A stretch of DNA of 64,000 nt from Anaerococcus vaginalis (GCA_018363915.1 JAGZMY010000004.1:1-64000), one strand, 5' to 3'; counted from the stretch's first letter, positions 34,169 through 43,598 are shown. The notes: generated from the letters alone by a model not told the origin. Made by a program: numbers and translations.

Positions 34169-34522
34169 TTTTAACCTCCTTGAAAACGATTTGATAATGT
34201 ATATACAAGTTTTATGTTGTATGTTTATTTAATATTATCATCTATACTATTGATTGTCAATTTTATTTTTAAGTTAAGCCTTAATAGTATATGATTTCAT
34301 TTATATATCGATTGTTTATAAATTTTAATAACATATTTCTTAAAAATATTTATAATAATTCTCTTATATACTTGAATAATTTAACTCAATATAAATTATA
34401 AGCCTTTAAATTAATAAAAAATTTTATATTAAAAAAAGGAATATCTTCTTAATTTTAAAAGACATTCCTTTTTTACTATTTAATAAAATTTATATATATG
34501 TTTTCTTGACATGCTTACACTT
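34169..34522. other. 354-bp intergenic region
   Basis: It holds the nucleoside-operon promoter at its left end and a hairpin at 34431-34475. AAAAAAAGGAATATC pairs with GACATTCCTTTTTT there with one mismatch, probably ending the transaldolase-remnant transcript. Nothing else is recognised between about 34261 and 34430. Confidence 0.6.
34180..34260 (-). promoter_or_regulatory. promoter, operator and cre-like element of the nucleoside operon
   Basis: On the minus strand TTGACA (34255-34260), a 17-bp spacer and TAATAT (34232-34237) form a near-consensus promoter. The perfect dyad TGTATATACA (34198-34207) lies about 20-30 bp past the predicted start, where a bound repressor would block elongation. 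TTGAAAACGATTTGA (34180-34194) fits the CcpA cre consensus with one mismatch and overlaps the SD. Confidence 0.65.
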
Positions 34523-34985
34523 TTATCTTTTTATAAAATCTTCCCAATCTTTTTTGAAATTTTCTATTCCTTGGCTTGTTAGTGGATGGGTCCACAATTT
34601 TTCAAATAATTTTCCTGGGGTTGTTGCTATGTGACTTCCTGCCAATGCTGCATCTTCTAGATTTTTATTTGTTCTAATTGAAGCTGCAATTATTTGTGTA
34701 TCAAGTCCATAATTATCAAGAACTTGTTTTAAATTATAAATTAACTCTCCCCCATCTTCTCCCATATCATCTATTCTTCCTACAAATGGAGAAATGTATG
34801 TTGCTCCAGCTTTTGCTGCCATTAATCCTTGGCTTACTGAAAAAGTTAGGGTGCAATTTGTCTTTATTCCTTTTTTTGAAAGGGATTAATGGCTTTTAAT
34901 CCATCTTCCGTCATAGGAATTTTTACTACAATATTTTCTGCCCATTTTGAAATTTCTGTAGCTTCTTTTACCATTTCTTCATAAT
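34523..34985 (-). pseudogene. truncated, frameshifted transaldolase / fructose-6-phosphate aldolase-like gene
   Basis: The last 99 codons are intact and show the TalC/Fsa C-terminal half: AAKAGATYISPFVGRIDDMG, SIRTNKNLEDAALAGSHIATTP. Upstream, 34985 to about 34870 (minus) encodes YDYEEMVKEATEISKWAENI and VVKIPMTEDGLKAINP. The frame then shifts at an A-run near 34872-34880 before resuming as KTNCTLTFSVSQGLMAAKAG. The N-terminal third, including the strand-1 start, is missing and replaced by kinase sequence. It is therefore a double-lesion remnant. Confidence 0.85.
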
Positions 34986-35402
34986 CATATGAGGAATGTT
35001 ATATTCATAAAGTTCACTCAAAAACAAACTTGCCTTATCAGTATTAGTATTTCTCCACGTTCTAAAAGGAGTAAGTAAATTCATATTTTTGTCAAAAGCC
35101 AAAAGTCCATGCATCATCGCAGAAATTCCAATGGCTTTAAAATTTGAAATTTTATAGCCATAGTCTTTAAAAATATTTTCCTTTAAATTTTTAAATGAAC
35201 TTTGAAGCCCCTTTATCAACAAATCAAAATCATAAGTCCAATAGCCATTTTCAAAATTACTTTTCCATTCATATATTCCATTAGAAATTATTTTTGCTCT
35301 ATTATCAATCGCTATAGCTTTTATCCTAGTAGATCCAAGCTCAATTCCTAAATAAATATTATTTTCTTTGACTTTTTCCAAAAATAAATCTTTATCGTAC
35401 AT
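34968..35402 (-). pseudogene. truncated FGGY-family carbohydrate kinase
   Basis: Only about the first 140 residues of a roughly 500-residue kinase remain: YLGIELGSTRIKAIAID, GYWTYDFDLLIKGLQ, AIGISAMMHGLLAFD and PFRTWRNTNTDKAS. The sequence is kinase-like up to LYEYNIP. It then runs into transaldolase-like DNA in another frame and stops. The start at 35402 follows GGAGGG; an upstream in-frame start reads through a terminator and was rejected. The original substrate is unknown (xylulo/ribulokinase-like). Confidence 0.82.
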
Positions 35403-35421
35403 TTTCCCTCCACAAATAAAG

Positions 35422-35460
35422 GCTGTTGCCAATAAAATTAAAATTTTATATAGCAACAGC
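35422..35460 (-). terminator. hairpin after fucA
   Basis: Perfect arms GCTGTTGC (35422-35429) and GCAACAGC (35453-35460) flank an AT-rich, itself partly self-complementary loop. It lies just past the fucA stop and before the kinase remnant. The minus-strand tail CCTTTATTT is only moderately T-rich. Confidence 0.6.
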
Positions 35461-35468
35461 TAATTTAA

Positions 35469-36116
35469 TTATTCTTTTACTTGTCCATATTCTTTAAATT
35501 TAACAAGCATTTTTGTCATTTCATCGTCATCTAAAATAACAGGTTTTCCAATAGATTTTGCCATGTAATATATTTTTGCACAGTACTCAACTTCATCAAT
35601 TATATTAAAGGCATTCGCAAGCGAATAAGAGCCAGATAATATTCCGTGATTTGCAAGTAAAACTGCATATCTATCTTTCATAGCTTCATAAGCATTTTCT
35701 GCTAATTCTTTTGTACCAAATGTTGCATACTCTGCACACTTTACATCAACTCCTGCAACAGCTATCATATAATGAGCAGGTGGCAAAGTTTCTCTTAAAG
35801 TTGCTACAACGGTACTATAAGTTGTATGTGCATGAATAACTGCTGTTATATCATCTCTATTTTTATATTGGATTGCATGCATATACCATTCGCTTGAAGG
35901 TTTTTTATCCCCTTCTAAAATAGTACCATCTAGTTTCATAGTTACTATATCTTCTACTTTAATATCAAAAAAATCAATTCCTGAAGGAGTAATCAACATT
36001 TTTTCTTCTGATGGAATATATACACTTAAATTTCCACCTGTTCCTTTAGTTAATCCTACTTCTACTAATTTTTTTCCATATTCAATTAACTCTTGTTTTA
36101 AATTTTCATGTGACAT
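35469..36116 (-). CDS. fucA: L-fuculose-1-phosphate aldolase
   Basis: A 215-residue class II aldolase of FucA length. Substrate loops are TKGTGGNLSV and ITPSGIDF. The metal and catalytic set is SSEWYMH, VIHAHTTYSTV (HxH) and LLANHG. It splits L-fuculose-1-phosphate into DHAP and L-lactaldehyde. It is the last gene of the fuc operon, after the sugar ABC transporter genes. The assignment rests on the fold plus fucI/fucK/fucU in the same operon. Confidence 0.93.
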   Translation of the reverse strand: MSHENLKQELIEYGKKLVEVGLTKGTGGNLSVYIPSEEKMLITPSGIDFFDIKVEDIVTMKLDGTILEGDKKPSSEWYMHAIQYKNRDDITAVIHAHTTYSTVVATLRETLPPAHYMIAVAGVDVKCAEYATFGTKELAENAYEAMKDRYAVLLANHGILSGSYSLANAFNIIDEVEYCAKIYYMAKSIGKPVILDDDEMTKMLVKFKEYGQVKE

Positions 36117-36129
36117 TTTTTTTCCTATT

Positions 36130-37278
36130 TTATTCGTATAGTAGTGATTTTACTTCTTTACTATCAATATTTTCAGCGTTATACCAAACTGCTCCTGTAT
36201 CAATATCTTCTACTTTTTCACCTTTTGAAGCTTTAACTGCAAGCTCAACTGCTTTGTATCCTATAGAAATTGGATCTTGTGTAATTGAACCAAATAAAAC
36301 ACCTTTTTTGATTGCGTCGATTTGGATTGCACCAGAGTCAAAACCAACTCCTATAATTTTATCTTTTCCAAGTTTTCCACCAACAGCATTGTCAGCATTT
36401 ATAATAGATTTTGCTGCAAATTCGTTAGAACCGTAAATTGCTATTAAGTCTTCTTTGTTTAATAAAGTTTGTGCTTGAGTTTGTCCTTCTGCATCAGTTA
36501 CGTTAGCTGGAACTGCTAAATCTATTACTAAAGCAGCATCTTTTTCTTTTACATCATTTGCAAATTTATCATTACCTACAACAGCGATTTTATCTTTTAA
36601 ATTGTCAAGTTTTGAAGCTTGTTCAACCATTTTATCGATAAAACCTTTTGTTCTATCACTAATTGATGCTGAGTTTACTTCTTGAGATACAACTCCAACT
36701 CTTACTTTTTTATCAACTGAAGCTTTTTTCAATTTTGCTTCTATTTCTGGATATAATTTATCAGCTGCCATGGCTGAAGCTGCTATATTATCTGTAGCTG
36801 CTGTAGCTTGAATTGTTCCTTCTGGAGCATTTGGAACACCAGAATCAAATCCAACTACTGGAATTTTATCATCTTTTGCTTGTTTTAATAAATCGATTGA
36901 AGCTTTTGTATCTAAAGCTGCGTATGCTATAGCTGCTGGTTTTTTGTTTACAGCATTAGCAAACATTTGTACTTGTTCTTGAACAGCTGTTTCATTTTCT
37001 GGACCTTGGAAAGTTATTTCTGCATTTAAGTCTTTTGCAGCATTTTCAGCTCCAGTGTTTACAGCTTTCCAAAATTGATGTTGGAATCCTTTAGCAACTA
37101 CTTCTACTTTTATTTTTTCGCCATCACTTGCTTGTTCTTTTTCATTAGAAGCTTTTTCAGTTTCTGTTGGTGCATTACTAGCATTACTTTCTGCTGGTTT
37201 TGCTTCATTTGAGCCACAAGATGCCAACAAAAGTGCAGCTGACATTAAAATACTTACCTTTTTAATTTTTTTAAACAT
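36130..37278 (-). CDS. sugar-binding lipoprotein of the fucose-operon ABC importer
   Basis: A 382-residue periplasmic-binding-protein type 1 (RbsB-like) receptor. The lipobox LLASC (Cys21) is followed by a Ser/Glu/Asn-rich linker. Core segments are GFQHQFWKAVNTGAENAAKDL, PVVGFDSGVPNAPEG and GVGFDSGAIQIDAIKKGVL. It feeds the CUT2 permease and ATPase encoded upstream. Being inside the fuc operon, it most likely binds L-fucose or a fucosylated sugar. Here the receptor gene comes after its permease and ATPase, which is unusual. Confidence 0.92.
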   Translation of the reverse strand: MFKKIKKVSILMSAALLLASCGSNEAKPAESNASNAPTETEKASNEKEQASDGEKIKVEVVAKGFQHQFWKAVNTGAENAAKDLNAEITFQGPENETAVQEQVQMFANAVNKKPAAIAYAALDTKASIDLLKQAKDDKIPVVGFDSGVPNAPEGTIQATAATDNIAASAMAADKLYPEIEAKLKKASVDKKVRVGVVSQEVNSASISDRTKGFIDKMVEQASKLDNLKDKIAVVGNDKFANDVKEKDAALVIDLAVPANVTDAEGQTQAQTLLNKEDLIAIYGSNEFAAKSIINADNAVGGKLGKDKIIGVGFDSGAIQIDAIKKGVLFGSITQDPISIGYKAVELAVKASKGEKVEDIDTGAVWYNAENIDSKEVKSLLYE

Positions 37279-37302
37279 AAATATCTCCTTATTTAATAAA
37301 AT

Positions 37303-38280
37303 TTATTTTTCTTTACGATTTCTAATTACGTCTAGGTAAACAGCTATTAATAATACAATTCCTGTAATTAATATTTGATAGTGTGATTGAAGTCCAATAA
37401 ATGGTAGACCTACTTTTAAAACTGTCATTATAAACACACCAATCATTGTTCCTAGAATAGTTGCTTTTCCACCTGCCAATGATGATCCACCTATTACTGA
37501 AGCAGCAATAGCATCTAGTTCGAAGCCAACACCTTCGCCTGGCATTATTGTTGTATATGTAGCAGAATATGCAATTCCTGCAAGACCAGCGAAGAACCCA
37601 CAAAGTACAAATGAAAGCATTACATATTTTTCTGTATTAATTCCTGAAAGTCTTGCTGCTTCTTCATTTGAACCTATGGCTAGTAAATACCTACCAAATT
37701 TTGTCTTTCTTAATATTATTGACATTAAGATTGCAACCAAAGCTACAACGATTATTCCAACTGGAAATCCACTTCCTAATTTGAAAATTGATTTATACCA
37801 ACCATCAGCTGCATCTCTTAATGGATAATTTACAGTTTGCACTTTTGTAAAAATTGAACCTAAACCTACAGCAATCATTTGTGTAGCTAAAGTTGTTACA
37901 AAAGGATTAATTTTTGCTTTTGTTATTAAAAGACCATTTATTAAACCAAATATTAAACCAATAATTATTGATATAATTAATGCAACTATTATTGGAAGTC
38001 CCATTTTTATTGAAATAAATCCTGCAATAAGAGCTGAGGTATTCATTACAGCTCCGATAGACATATCAAAAGCTCCCGTTGCTATTGTAAATGTTACACC
38101 TATTGCCAAAAAGCTTAGATAATAACTAGAATCAAAGATACTAGCAAGTGTAGTTGTTGAACGAAAAGCCATACTTTTTATATAAAAGAATATGTATAGT
38201 ATGGCCAAAACTATCATGGCTATACCCTGTTGGGTGCCGAATATCGATTTTTTTCCTTTATTTTCTTTTTTTATTTTCAT
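37303..38280 (-). CDS. sugar ABC transporter permease (RbsC-like)
   Basis: A 325-residue CUT2-family permease with about eight to ten hydrophobic segments. It has the typical GAFDMSIGAVMNTSALIAGF, NPFVTTLATQMIAVGLG, AIGSNEEAARLSGI and IAASVIGGSSLAGGKATILG. It forms the membrane channel, probably as a homodimer. The ATG lies directly after the ATPase stop codon. The substrate is presumed to be L-fucose from context. Confidence 0.95.
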   Translation of the reverse strand: MKIKKENKGKKSIFGTQQGIAMIVLAILYIFFYIKSMAFRSTTTLASIFDSSYYLSFLAIGVTFTIATGAFDMSIGAVMNTSALIAGFISIKMGLPIIVALIISIIIGLIFGLINGLLITKAKINPFVTTLATQMIAVGLGSIFTKVQTVNYPLRDAADGWYKSIFKLGSGFPVGIIVVALVAILMSIILRKTKFGRYLLAIGSNEEAARLSGINTEKYVMLSFVLCGFFAGLAGIAYSATYTTIMPGEGVGFELDAIAASVIGGSSLAGGKATILGTMIGVFIMTVLKVGLPFIGLQSHYQILITGIVLLIAVYLDVIRNRKEK

Positions 38281-38281
38281 A

Positions 38282-39775
38282 CTAATCCTCCACAGATGCT
38301 AATTCTAATATTTTTTCTTGGCTAGCATCTTCTATTTTCAATTCTCCTGCTTTTTTACCTTCAGCCATAACGATAATCCTATCGCTAAGTCTTAATATTT
38401 CATCCATTTCTGATGAGATAACAATTATAGATTTCCCTGCCTTAGCTAGTTTATTTATAATCTTATATATTTCATTTTTTGCACCAATGTCTATACCTTT
38501 AGTAGGTTCATCAAATATTAAAATTTCAGAATCTCTTACTAGCCATTTTGCAACTATTACTTTTTGTTGATTACCTCCAGAAAGTGTCTTTACAACTTGA
38601 TCAGATGAAAAACATTTTATGTTTAAGGATGTTACAAAGCTATCGCTAACTTCTTCTATTTTTTTATCATCAATAATTTTATTTTTGATAAAATCATCAA
38701 TAGCACAAATTGAAATATTATCTTTTATTGGAAAACCAGTAATTACTCCGTCAACTCTTCTATCTTCTGACAAATATCCTATACCATGTTTTGCTGCATC
38801 CTCAGTATTTTTTATATTAACTTTTTTGTTATATAATAAAATTTCTCCTGAGTCTAATTTATCTGCACCAAATATAGCTCTTGCAACTTCTGTTCTTCCA
38901 GAGCCCATTAAGCCTGCCATTCCAAGAATTTCTCCTTTTTTAAGAACAAAACTTACATCTCTAATTTTTTTGCCTCTGTTAATATTTTTTACTTCAAGAA
39001 CAACTGCTGCATTATCTGCAATACTTGATTTTGTTTTTGGTTCAACATAAGAAACTCTACCAACCATCATATTGATAAGTTCATCTCTACTTGTTTCTTT
39101 TGTATTTACAGTTCCTACATATCCACCATCTCTTAGAACAGTAATTCTATTAGATATTTTTCCTATTTCATCCATCCTGTGTGAAATATAAATTATTCCA
39201 ACGCCCTTTTTTTGTAAGCGATCAATAACTTTAAATAAATGTCCAATTTCTTCTTCTGTTAATGATGATGTAGGTTCATCAAATACAATAACATTTGCAT
39301 TTAAAGATATAGCTTTAGCAATTTCTGTCATTTGTTGGATACCAACTGGCAACTGTCCAACTACAGTTCTAGGATCTACGTCAACTTCAAGAATTTTAAA
39401 AAGCTCTTTTGATTTTTCAATCATTTCTTTGTCGTTTATGATCTTACCATTCATAGATTCTCTTCCAATAAATATATTTTGTGCTACTGTAAGATCATTT
39501 AGCATATTTAATTCTTGATGAACTATCGCAATTCCTACTTCTTGTGCTTGTTTAGTATTGTCAAATTTAACATCTTTTCCTAGATAAGTCACTGTTCCAC
39601 TTTCAAGTGAATAAACACCTGTAAGTATTTTCATTAAAGTTGATTTTCCAGCTCCGTTTTCTCCCATCAAGGCATGAACTTCGCCAGATTTCAACTCTAA
39701 GTTTACATTATTTAAAGCCTTAACATTTCCAAAAGTTTTGGTAATATTTTGCATTTTTAATAAAACTTGTTCCAT
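38282..39775 (-). CDS. sugar ABC transporter ATPase (RbsA-like, two NBDs)
   Basis: A 497-residue tandem ATPase. Domain 1 has GENGAGKST, VHQELNM, the degenerate signature LPVGIQQM and VIVFDEPTSSL. Domain 2 has GLMGSGRTE, LSGGNQQK and LIFDEPTKGID. This is the standard CUT2 arrangement for monosaccharide uptake. It lies between fucU and the permease gene in the fuc operon. Confidence 0.95.
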   Translation of the reverse strand: MEQVLLKMQNITKTFGNVKALNNVNLELKSGEVHALMGENGAGKSTLMKILTGVYSLESGTVTYLGKDVKFDNTKQAQEVGIAIVHQELNMLNDLTVAQNIFIGRESMNGKIINDKEMIEKSKELFKILEVDVDPRTVVGQLPVGIQQMTEIAKAISLNANVIVFDEPTSSLTEEEIGHLFKVIDRLQKKGVGIIYISHRMDEIGKISNRITVLRDGGYVGTVNTKETSRDELINMMVGRVSYVEPKTKSSIADNAAVVLEVKNINRGKKIRDVSFVLKKGEILGMAGLMGSGRTEVARAIFGADKLDSGEILLYNKKVNIKNTEDAAKHGIGYLSEDRRVDGVITGFPIKDNISICAIDDFIKNKIIDDKKIEEVSDSFVTSLNIKCFSSDQVVKTLSGGNQQKVIVAKWLVRDSEILIFDEPTKGIDIGAKNEIYKIINKLAKAGKSIIVISSEMDEILRLSDRIIVMAEGKKAGELKIEDASQEKILELASVED

Positions 39776-39793
39776 AAATCCTCCGAATTTATT

Positions 39794-40222
39794 TTATTTT
39801 ACTACACCTTTTTTGAGGATTATGTTAGCATAAAGAGCTGTTTCGCCAGTATGAACTACTGCAAAAGCCTCTTTTGCTCTTTCGTAGAATTTAAATCTTT
39901 CTATATTTCCTATAGTATAATTTTCTTTAGATTCATCTAATACTTTTTTATAATCTTCCCATATTTCAGGCTTATAAGTATCGCCCGGAGTTACTTCCAT
40001 TAAGAAAACTTGTTCATCTGAATAATCAGTATCAAGAGGGAAAAGAACTAATATAGATTTTAATAAATCCGTAACTCCGGTACTATCACATCTAACAACT
40101 TTATCGTTAATTCTTTCAGATGGAAAATTTCCATCTGAAAGAACTATTTCATCGCCATGTCCCATTTCATCTAGAACTTTTAAAAGCTCTGGCGAAATAT
40201 TTTTTGGAATATTTTTTAGCAT
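39794..40222 (-). CDS. fucU: L-fucose mutarotase
   Basis: A 142-residue RbsD/FucU-family protein. It starts MLKNIPKNISPELLKVLDEMGHGDEIVLSDGNFP (shown in parts: ISPELLKVL, MGHGDEI, SDGNFPSE). It also has VRCDSTGVTDLLKSIL and the late HTGETALYANIILKKG. It interconverts fucose anomers to speed isomerase use. It sits 9 bp after fucI and before the transporter genes. Confidence 0.93.
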   Translation of the reverse strand: MLKNIPKNISPELLKVLDEMGHGDEIVLSDGNFPSERINDKVVRCDSTGVTDLLKSILVLFPLDTDYSDEQVFLMEVTPGDTYKPEIWEDYKKVLDESKENYTIGNIERFKFYERAKEAFAVVHTGETALYANIILKKGVVK

Positions 40223-40231
40223 TGCTTGCTC

Positions 40232-42016
40232 CTAACCTTTGTATAGTGGTCCAAAATATTCACAAGCTCTATAATCTACACTTTCAAGATCTTTTGTACC
40301 AAATCCATTAAATGTTTGTGGTCTAAATACATCTTTATCTTCAACGTTGTGTAATGAAACTGGAATTCTTAACATACTTGCTAAAGTTATGAAGTCTGCT
40401 CCTACGTGTCCATAAACTGTTGCACCGTGATTTGCTCCCCAGTTTGCCATTACTTTATAAACTGATTCAAATCCTTCCATGCCTAAACGTGGTGCAAACC
40501 ATGTTGTTGGCCAAGTTCTATCTGTTCTATCTTCTAGAATTTGTGATTCTTTATCTGGAAGATTTACTGTATATCCTTCAGCAATTTGAATTGTTGGACC
40601 AACGCCTTCTACCATATTAACTCTTACCATAGTAACTGGCATTTCTGCATTTGTTCTAAAGTGTGATGAGAATCCGCCGCCTCTAAAATATTGGTGGTTT
40701 GCTTGACACCAATCTGTATTATCAAGCATTGCTTTTATATCTTCATCTTTTAAATCCCAGAAATGTTTCATTATAGAATTTCCGTCATCATCTTTTGCAG
40801 CTCCTGTTGCATCTAAGCAAGTAGCTCCTGAATTTATTAAGTGGATAATTCCGTCTTGACCTTTTCCTTCTAATTGATAGCCTGTAACTCTTTTAACAGA
40901 ATCTTTTGACCAATATGTTCTAACATCTGAGAATATTGGAGCTCTGTTTGTTAAAAGTGTTCCAAATAACATTGCAACTCCGTTTAATGTATCATTTTCT
41001 GTTGCGAATGCTGTTGGAGCTTTTGGTCCATTCCAATCAAAAGTTGATGCCATAATTGATTCTGTAAAGTCAGCATTTGGTAACCAATCTGTCCATTGTC
41101 TTTGACCTTGGAATCCTCCTGCTATAGCATTTTTACCTAGTGCTTCTTCTGACCAACCTATTTCTGCAAGCTTTGGATTTCCAAATAAAATATCTCTTAC
41201 TATTAGGGCATGTTTTAAACAGAAATCCCATTCTTCTTCGTAAGGTACAACTTTAGATCTCATTAGATTTTCTTGTAAATCTAATGTTTCATTTATATTA
41301 AATCCTTCTTTAATATATTCTTTTTGCCATTTTTTAGCTTTTTCAAATTCTTCATGATCATAAATTCCTAGTTTCATTCTTCTAAGAATTTCTGTCATAT
41401 CTACCCATTCAGTTCTCATTCCCAAATAATTTTGGAAGAAAAGTGCGTTTGCGTCAGAACCTGCTATACCCATAGAGATTGCACCGATATTTACATAAGC
41501 CTTATCTCTCATTTGTCCAACAGCGATAGCAGCTCTTGCAAATCTTAGAATTTTTTCTTTTACATCATCTGTAATTGAATTATCATCTGCTTCTTGAACT
41601 TCTGAGCCATAAATTGAAAATGCAGGAAGTCCTCTTTGTGCATAAGCTGACATTACAGCTGCAAGATAAACAGCTCCTGGTCTTTCAGTTGCGTTTAATC
41701 CCCAAACAGCTTTGAGTGTTTTTGGATCTAAATCCATTGTTTCTGTACCATAACACCAGCAAGGTGTAACGCTTAAAGTTGCTACAACATTTTCTGTTGA
41801 AAATTGCTCAGCACATTGTTTTGCCTCATAAGATCCGCCTATAGTTGTATTTGAGATTACACATTCTACAGGATCTCCATCAGCATATCTTAAATTAGAT
41901 TCAATTAATTCTTTTGCAAGATGTGCCATATTCATTGTTTGTTCTTCAAGGCTTTCTCTAACGCCTCCCCATCTTCCGTCGATTATAGGTCTAATACCAA
42001 TTCTTGGATGTGTCAT
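40232..42016 (-). CDS. fucI: L-fucose isomerase
   Basis: A 594-residue enzyme of normal length. It starts MTHPRIGIRPIIDGRWGGVR. Internal signatures are NTTIGGSYEAKQCAEQF, VWGLNATERPGAVYLAA, FSIYGSEVQEADD, AISMGIAGSDANALFFQNYLG and WGANHGATVYGHVGADFI. Metal ligands would be the Glu, Asp and His in the central and C-terminal domains. It converts L-fucose to L-fuculose. It is second in the operon, after fucK. Confidence 0.97.
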   Translation of the reverse strand: MTHPRIGIRPIIDGRWGGVRESLEEQTMNMAHLAKELIESNLRYADGDPVECVISNTTIGGSYEAKQCAEQFSTENVVATLSVTPCWCYGTETMDLDPKTLKAVWGLNATERPGAVYLAAVMSAYAQRGLPAFSIYGSEVQEADDNSITDDVKEKILRFARAAIAVGQMRDKAYVNIGAISMGIAGSDANALFFQNYLGMRTEWVDMTEILRRMKLGIYDHEEFEKAKKWQKEYIKEGFNINETLDLQENLMRSKVVPYEEEWDFCLKHALIVRDILFGNPKLAEIGWSEEALGKNAIAGGFQGQRQWTDWLPNADFTESIMASTFDWNGPKAPTAFATENDTLNGVAMLFGTLLTNRAPIFSDVRTYWSKDSVKRVTGYQLEGKGQDGIIHLINSGATCLDATGAAKDDDGNSIMKHFWDLKDEDIKAMLDNTDWCQANHQYFRGGGFSSHFRTNAEMPVTMVRVNMVEGVGPTIQIAEGYTVNLPDKESQILEDRTDRTWPTTWFAPRLGMEGFESVYKVMANWGANHGATVYGHVGADFITLASMLRIPVSLHNVEDKDVFRPQTFNGFGTKDLESVDYRACEYFGPLYKG

Positions 42017-42033
42017 ATTATTTCCTTTCTTTT

Positions 42034-43452
42034 TTAATTATTTTTATTAGGTAAGTATGTAATTGTTTCAAATCCATCCGTTACAATTTTCCTAATATTT
42101 TCTTTTTCATTCTTATACTCTAATTGTGCCAAAATATTTCCTATAGCTGTTGCCTCTTTAGGTCCTGCTATAACTTTTATATTAAGTTTATCAGCTATCA
42201 TTTGACACAACACTTTAGATTGAGAGCCTCCACCCATAACGTGAATTCTTGTAAATTTTTTTCCTAAACAACTTTCTATATTCTTAACTACTTCCTTATA
42301 GTTTGCAACAATGCTTTGATAAATAATTTTAAAATAGTCCTTCTTATTTTCAATAGCTAGATTATGTTTTTCTTTAAAATATTTATCTAAATCCTCGATG
42401 AAATTATCAGATTCTTTCGTGAAAACATCATAATCAACATCAATAATACATTCATCACTTATAGAAGATTTCTCAACAAGCTTAGTTATTTCATCAAATG
42501 AAAACTTGCTTTTATCTTCCTTAACTAAACTATCTCTTAACTTTTCTATTAAATATAGTCCCGTAACATTTTTAAAAAACATATTTTTGTTATCATAACC
42601 CGTTTCATTTGTTAGGGAATAATTATAAGCTTGATCTGTTAAAATTGGTTTTTGATTACAACATCCAATTAGAGACCAAGTTCCACTTGATAAAAACAAG
42701 CAATCCTCATCATTATAAGATTCAGTAACATAAACAGCACTTGCAGTATCGTGGCTTGCTACAGAAATAACTTCAATATCTAAATCTCTAAGAGAATCTA
42801 TTAAAGAATTTCTTGTGCTACCAATTACGATTTTATTGTTGATAATTTCTGGAAGTAAATCTTTATTAAGCCCTAGATTTTCAACTAAATTTTTATTCCA
42901 TTCGCCTTTTTCTAAATCAAACATTTGGCTTGTTGAACAAATAGTTCTTTCTCCATATTTTTTGCCAGTAAGTAAATAATTTATAAAGTCAGGTGTCATT
43001 AACAATTTTTCTGCTTTTTCATAATAAGCTTTATTAGTTAGCTTTACTGTTTCTAATTGGAATAAAGTATTTATACTCATTATTTGATTACCAGTATTTT
43101 CAAACAATTTATTGAAATCGATTTTTTCTTTTATAGACTTAAATCCTATTTCACAAGATTCATCCCTATAAGAAGTAGGATTATAAACAAGCAATCCATT
43201 TTTGTCAATTAATCCAAAATCAACTCCCCAAGTGTCAACTCCGATAGTAGAAATTTCATCCTTATATTCCAAAATAGTATTTTCTATTTTTGAAATCATA
43301 GCGTCAAAATCCCACTGTTTTCTTCCATTTATATCTTTGATTTCATGATTGAATCTCATAACTTCTTCAGTTATAAGCTGTCCATTATCTATGTAGCCAA
43401 GAATAGCTCTTATAGAAGTTGCTCCCATATCTATGGCTAAAGATTTTTTCAT
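42034..43452 (-). CDS. fucK: L-fuculokinase (rhamnulokinase-like FGGY kinase)
   Basis: A 472-residue FGGY kinase. Motifs are LAIDMGATSIRAILG, STIGVDTWGVDFGLID, YNPTSYRDESC, SSGTWSLIGC and the C-terminal VMGGGSQSKVLCQMIAD. By sequence style it is closer to rhamnulokinases than to enterobacterial FucK. Its place at the head of the operon with fucI and fucU marks it as the fuculokinase. A GTG 6 bp upstream lies within the SD AAGGAGGTG, so the ATG at 43452 was chosen. It is divergent from the DeoR regulator. Confidence 0.87.
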   Translation of the reverse strand: MKKSLAIDMGATSIRAILGYIDNGQLITEEVMRFNHEIKDINGRKQWDFDAMISKIENTILEYKDEISTIGVDTWGVDFGLIDKNGLLVYNPTSYRDESCEIGFKSIKEKIDFNKLFENTGNQIMSINTLFQLETVKLTNKAYYEKAEKLLMTPDFINYLLTGKKYGERTICSTSQMFDLEKGEWNKNLVENLGLNKDLLPEIINNKIVIGSTRNSLIDSLRDLDIEVISVASHDTASAVYVTESYNDEDCLFLSSGTWSLIGCCNQKPILTDQAYNYSLTNETGYDNKNMFFKNVTGLYLIEKLRDSLVKEDKSKFSFDEITKLVEKSSISDECIIDVDYDVFTKESDNFIEDLDKYFKEKHNLAIENKKDYFKIIYQSIVANYKEVVKNIESCLGKKFTRIHVMGGGSQSKVLCQMIADKLNIKVIAGPKEATAIGNILAQLEYKNEKENIRKIVTDGFETITYLPNKNN

Positions 43453-43484
43453 TTCCACCTCCTTATGATAATGTTTTCTTTACA

Positions 43485-43598
43485 ATATTATGATAGCATT
43501 TAAATTATATTTTGTAAATTTTGAACGAAATTTTTATAATAATTCAATAAATTTCCATTTTTATTTCATTTGAATTCATATTCGTTCAGTGATATAAT
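43485..43598. promoter_or_regulatory. divergent fucK / DeoR-regulator promoter region with inverted operators
   Basis: Two inverted copies of an 8-mer lie 51 bp apart: TGAACGAA (43522-43529) and TTCGTTCA (43581-43588). The second lies in the spacer of a good plus-strand promoter, TTGAAT (43570-43575), 17 bp, TATAAT (43593-43598). The first lies near where the -35 region for the minus-strand fucK promoter would be; TATAAT on that strand is at 43504-43509. They are probable sites for the DeoR-family repressor. Confidence 0.68.

Noticed and set aside
35403..35456. N-terminal extension of the kinase remnant
   Set aside because: It reads through the fucA terminator hairpin; GGAGGG precedes the ATG at 35402.
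37322..37603. 93-codon minus-strand ORF in another frame of the sugar permease gene
   Set aside because: Trp/Cys/Arg/Asn-rich shadow frame; the overlapping RbsC-like protein is unmistakable.
38619..39050. 143-codon plus-strand ORF
   Set aside because: Antisense to the second ATPase domain of the fuc-operon transporter, with no start signals.
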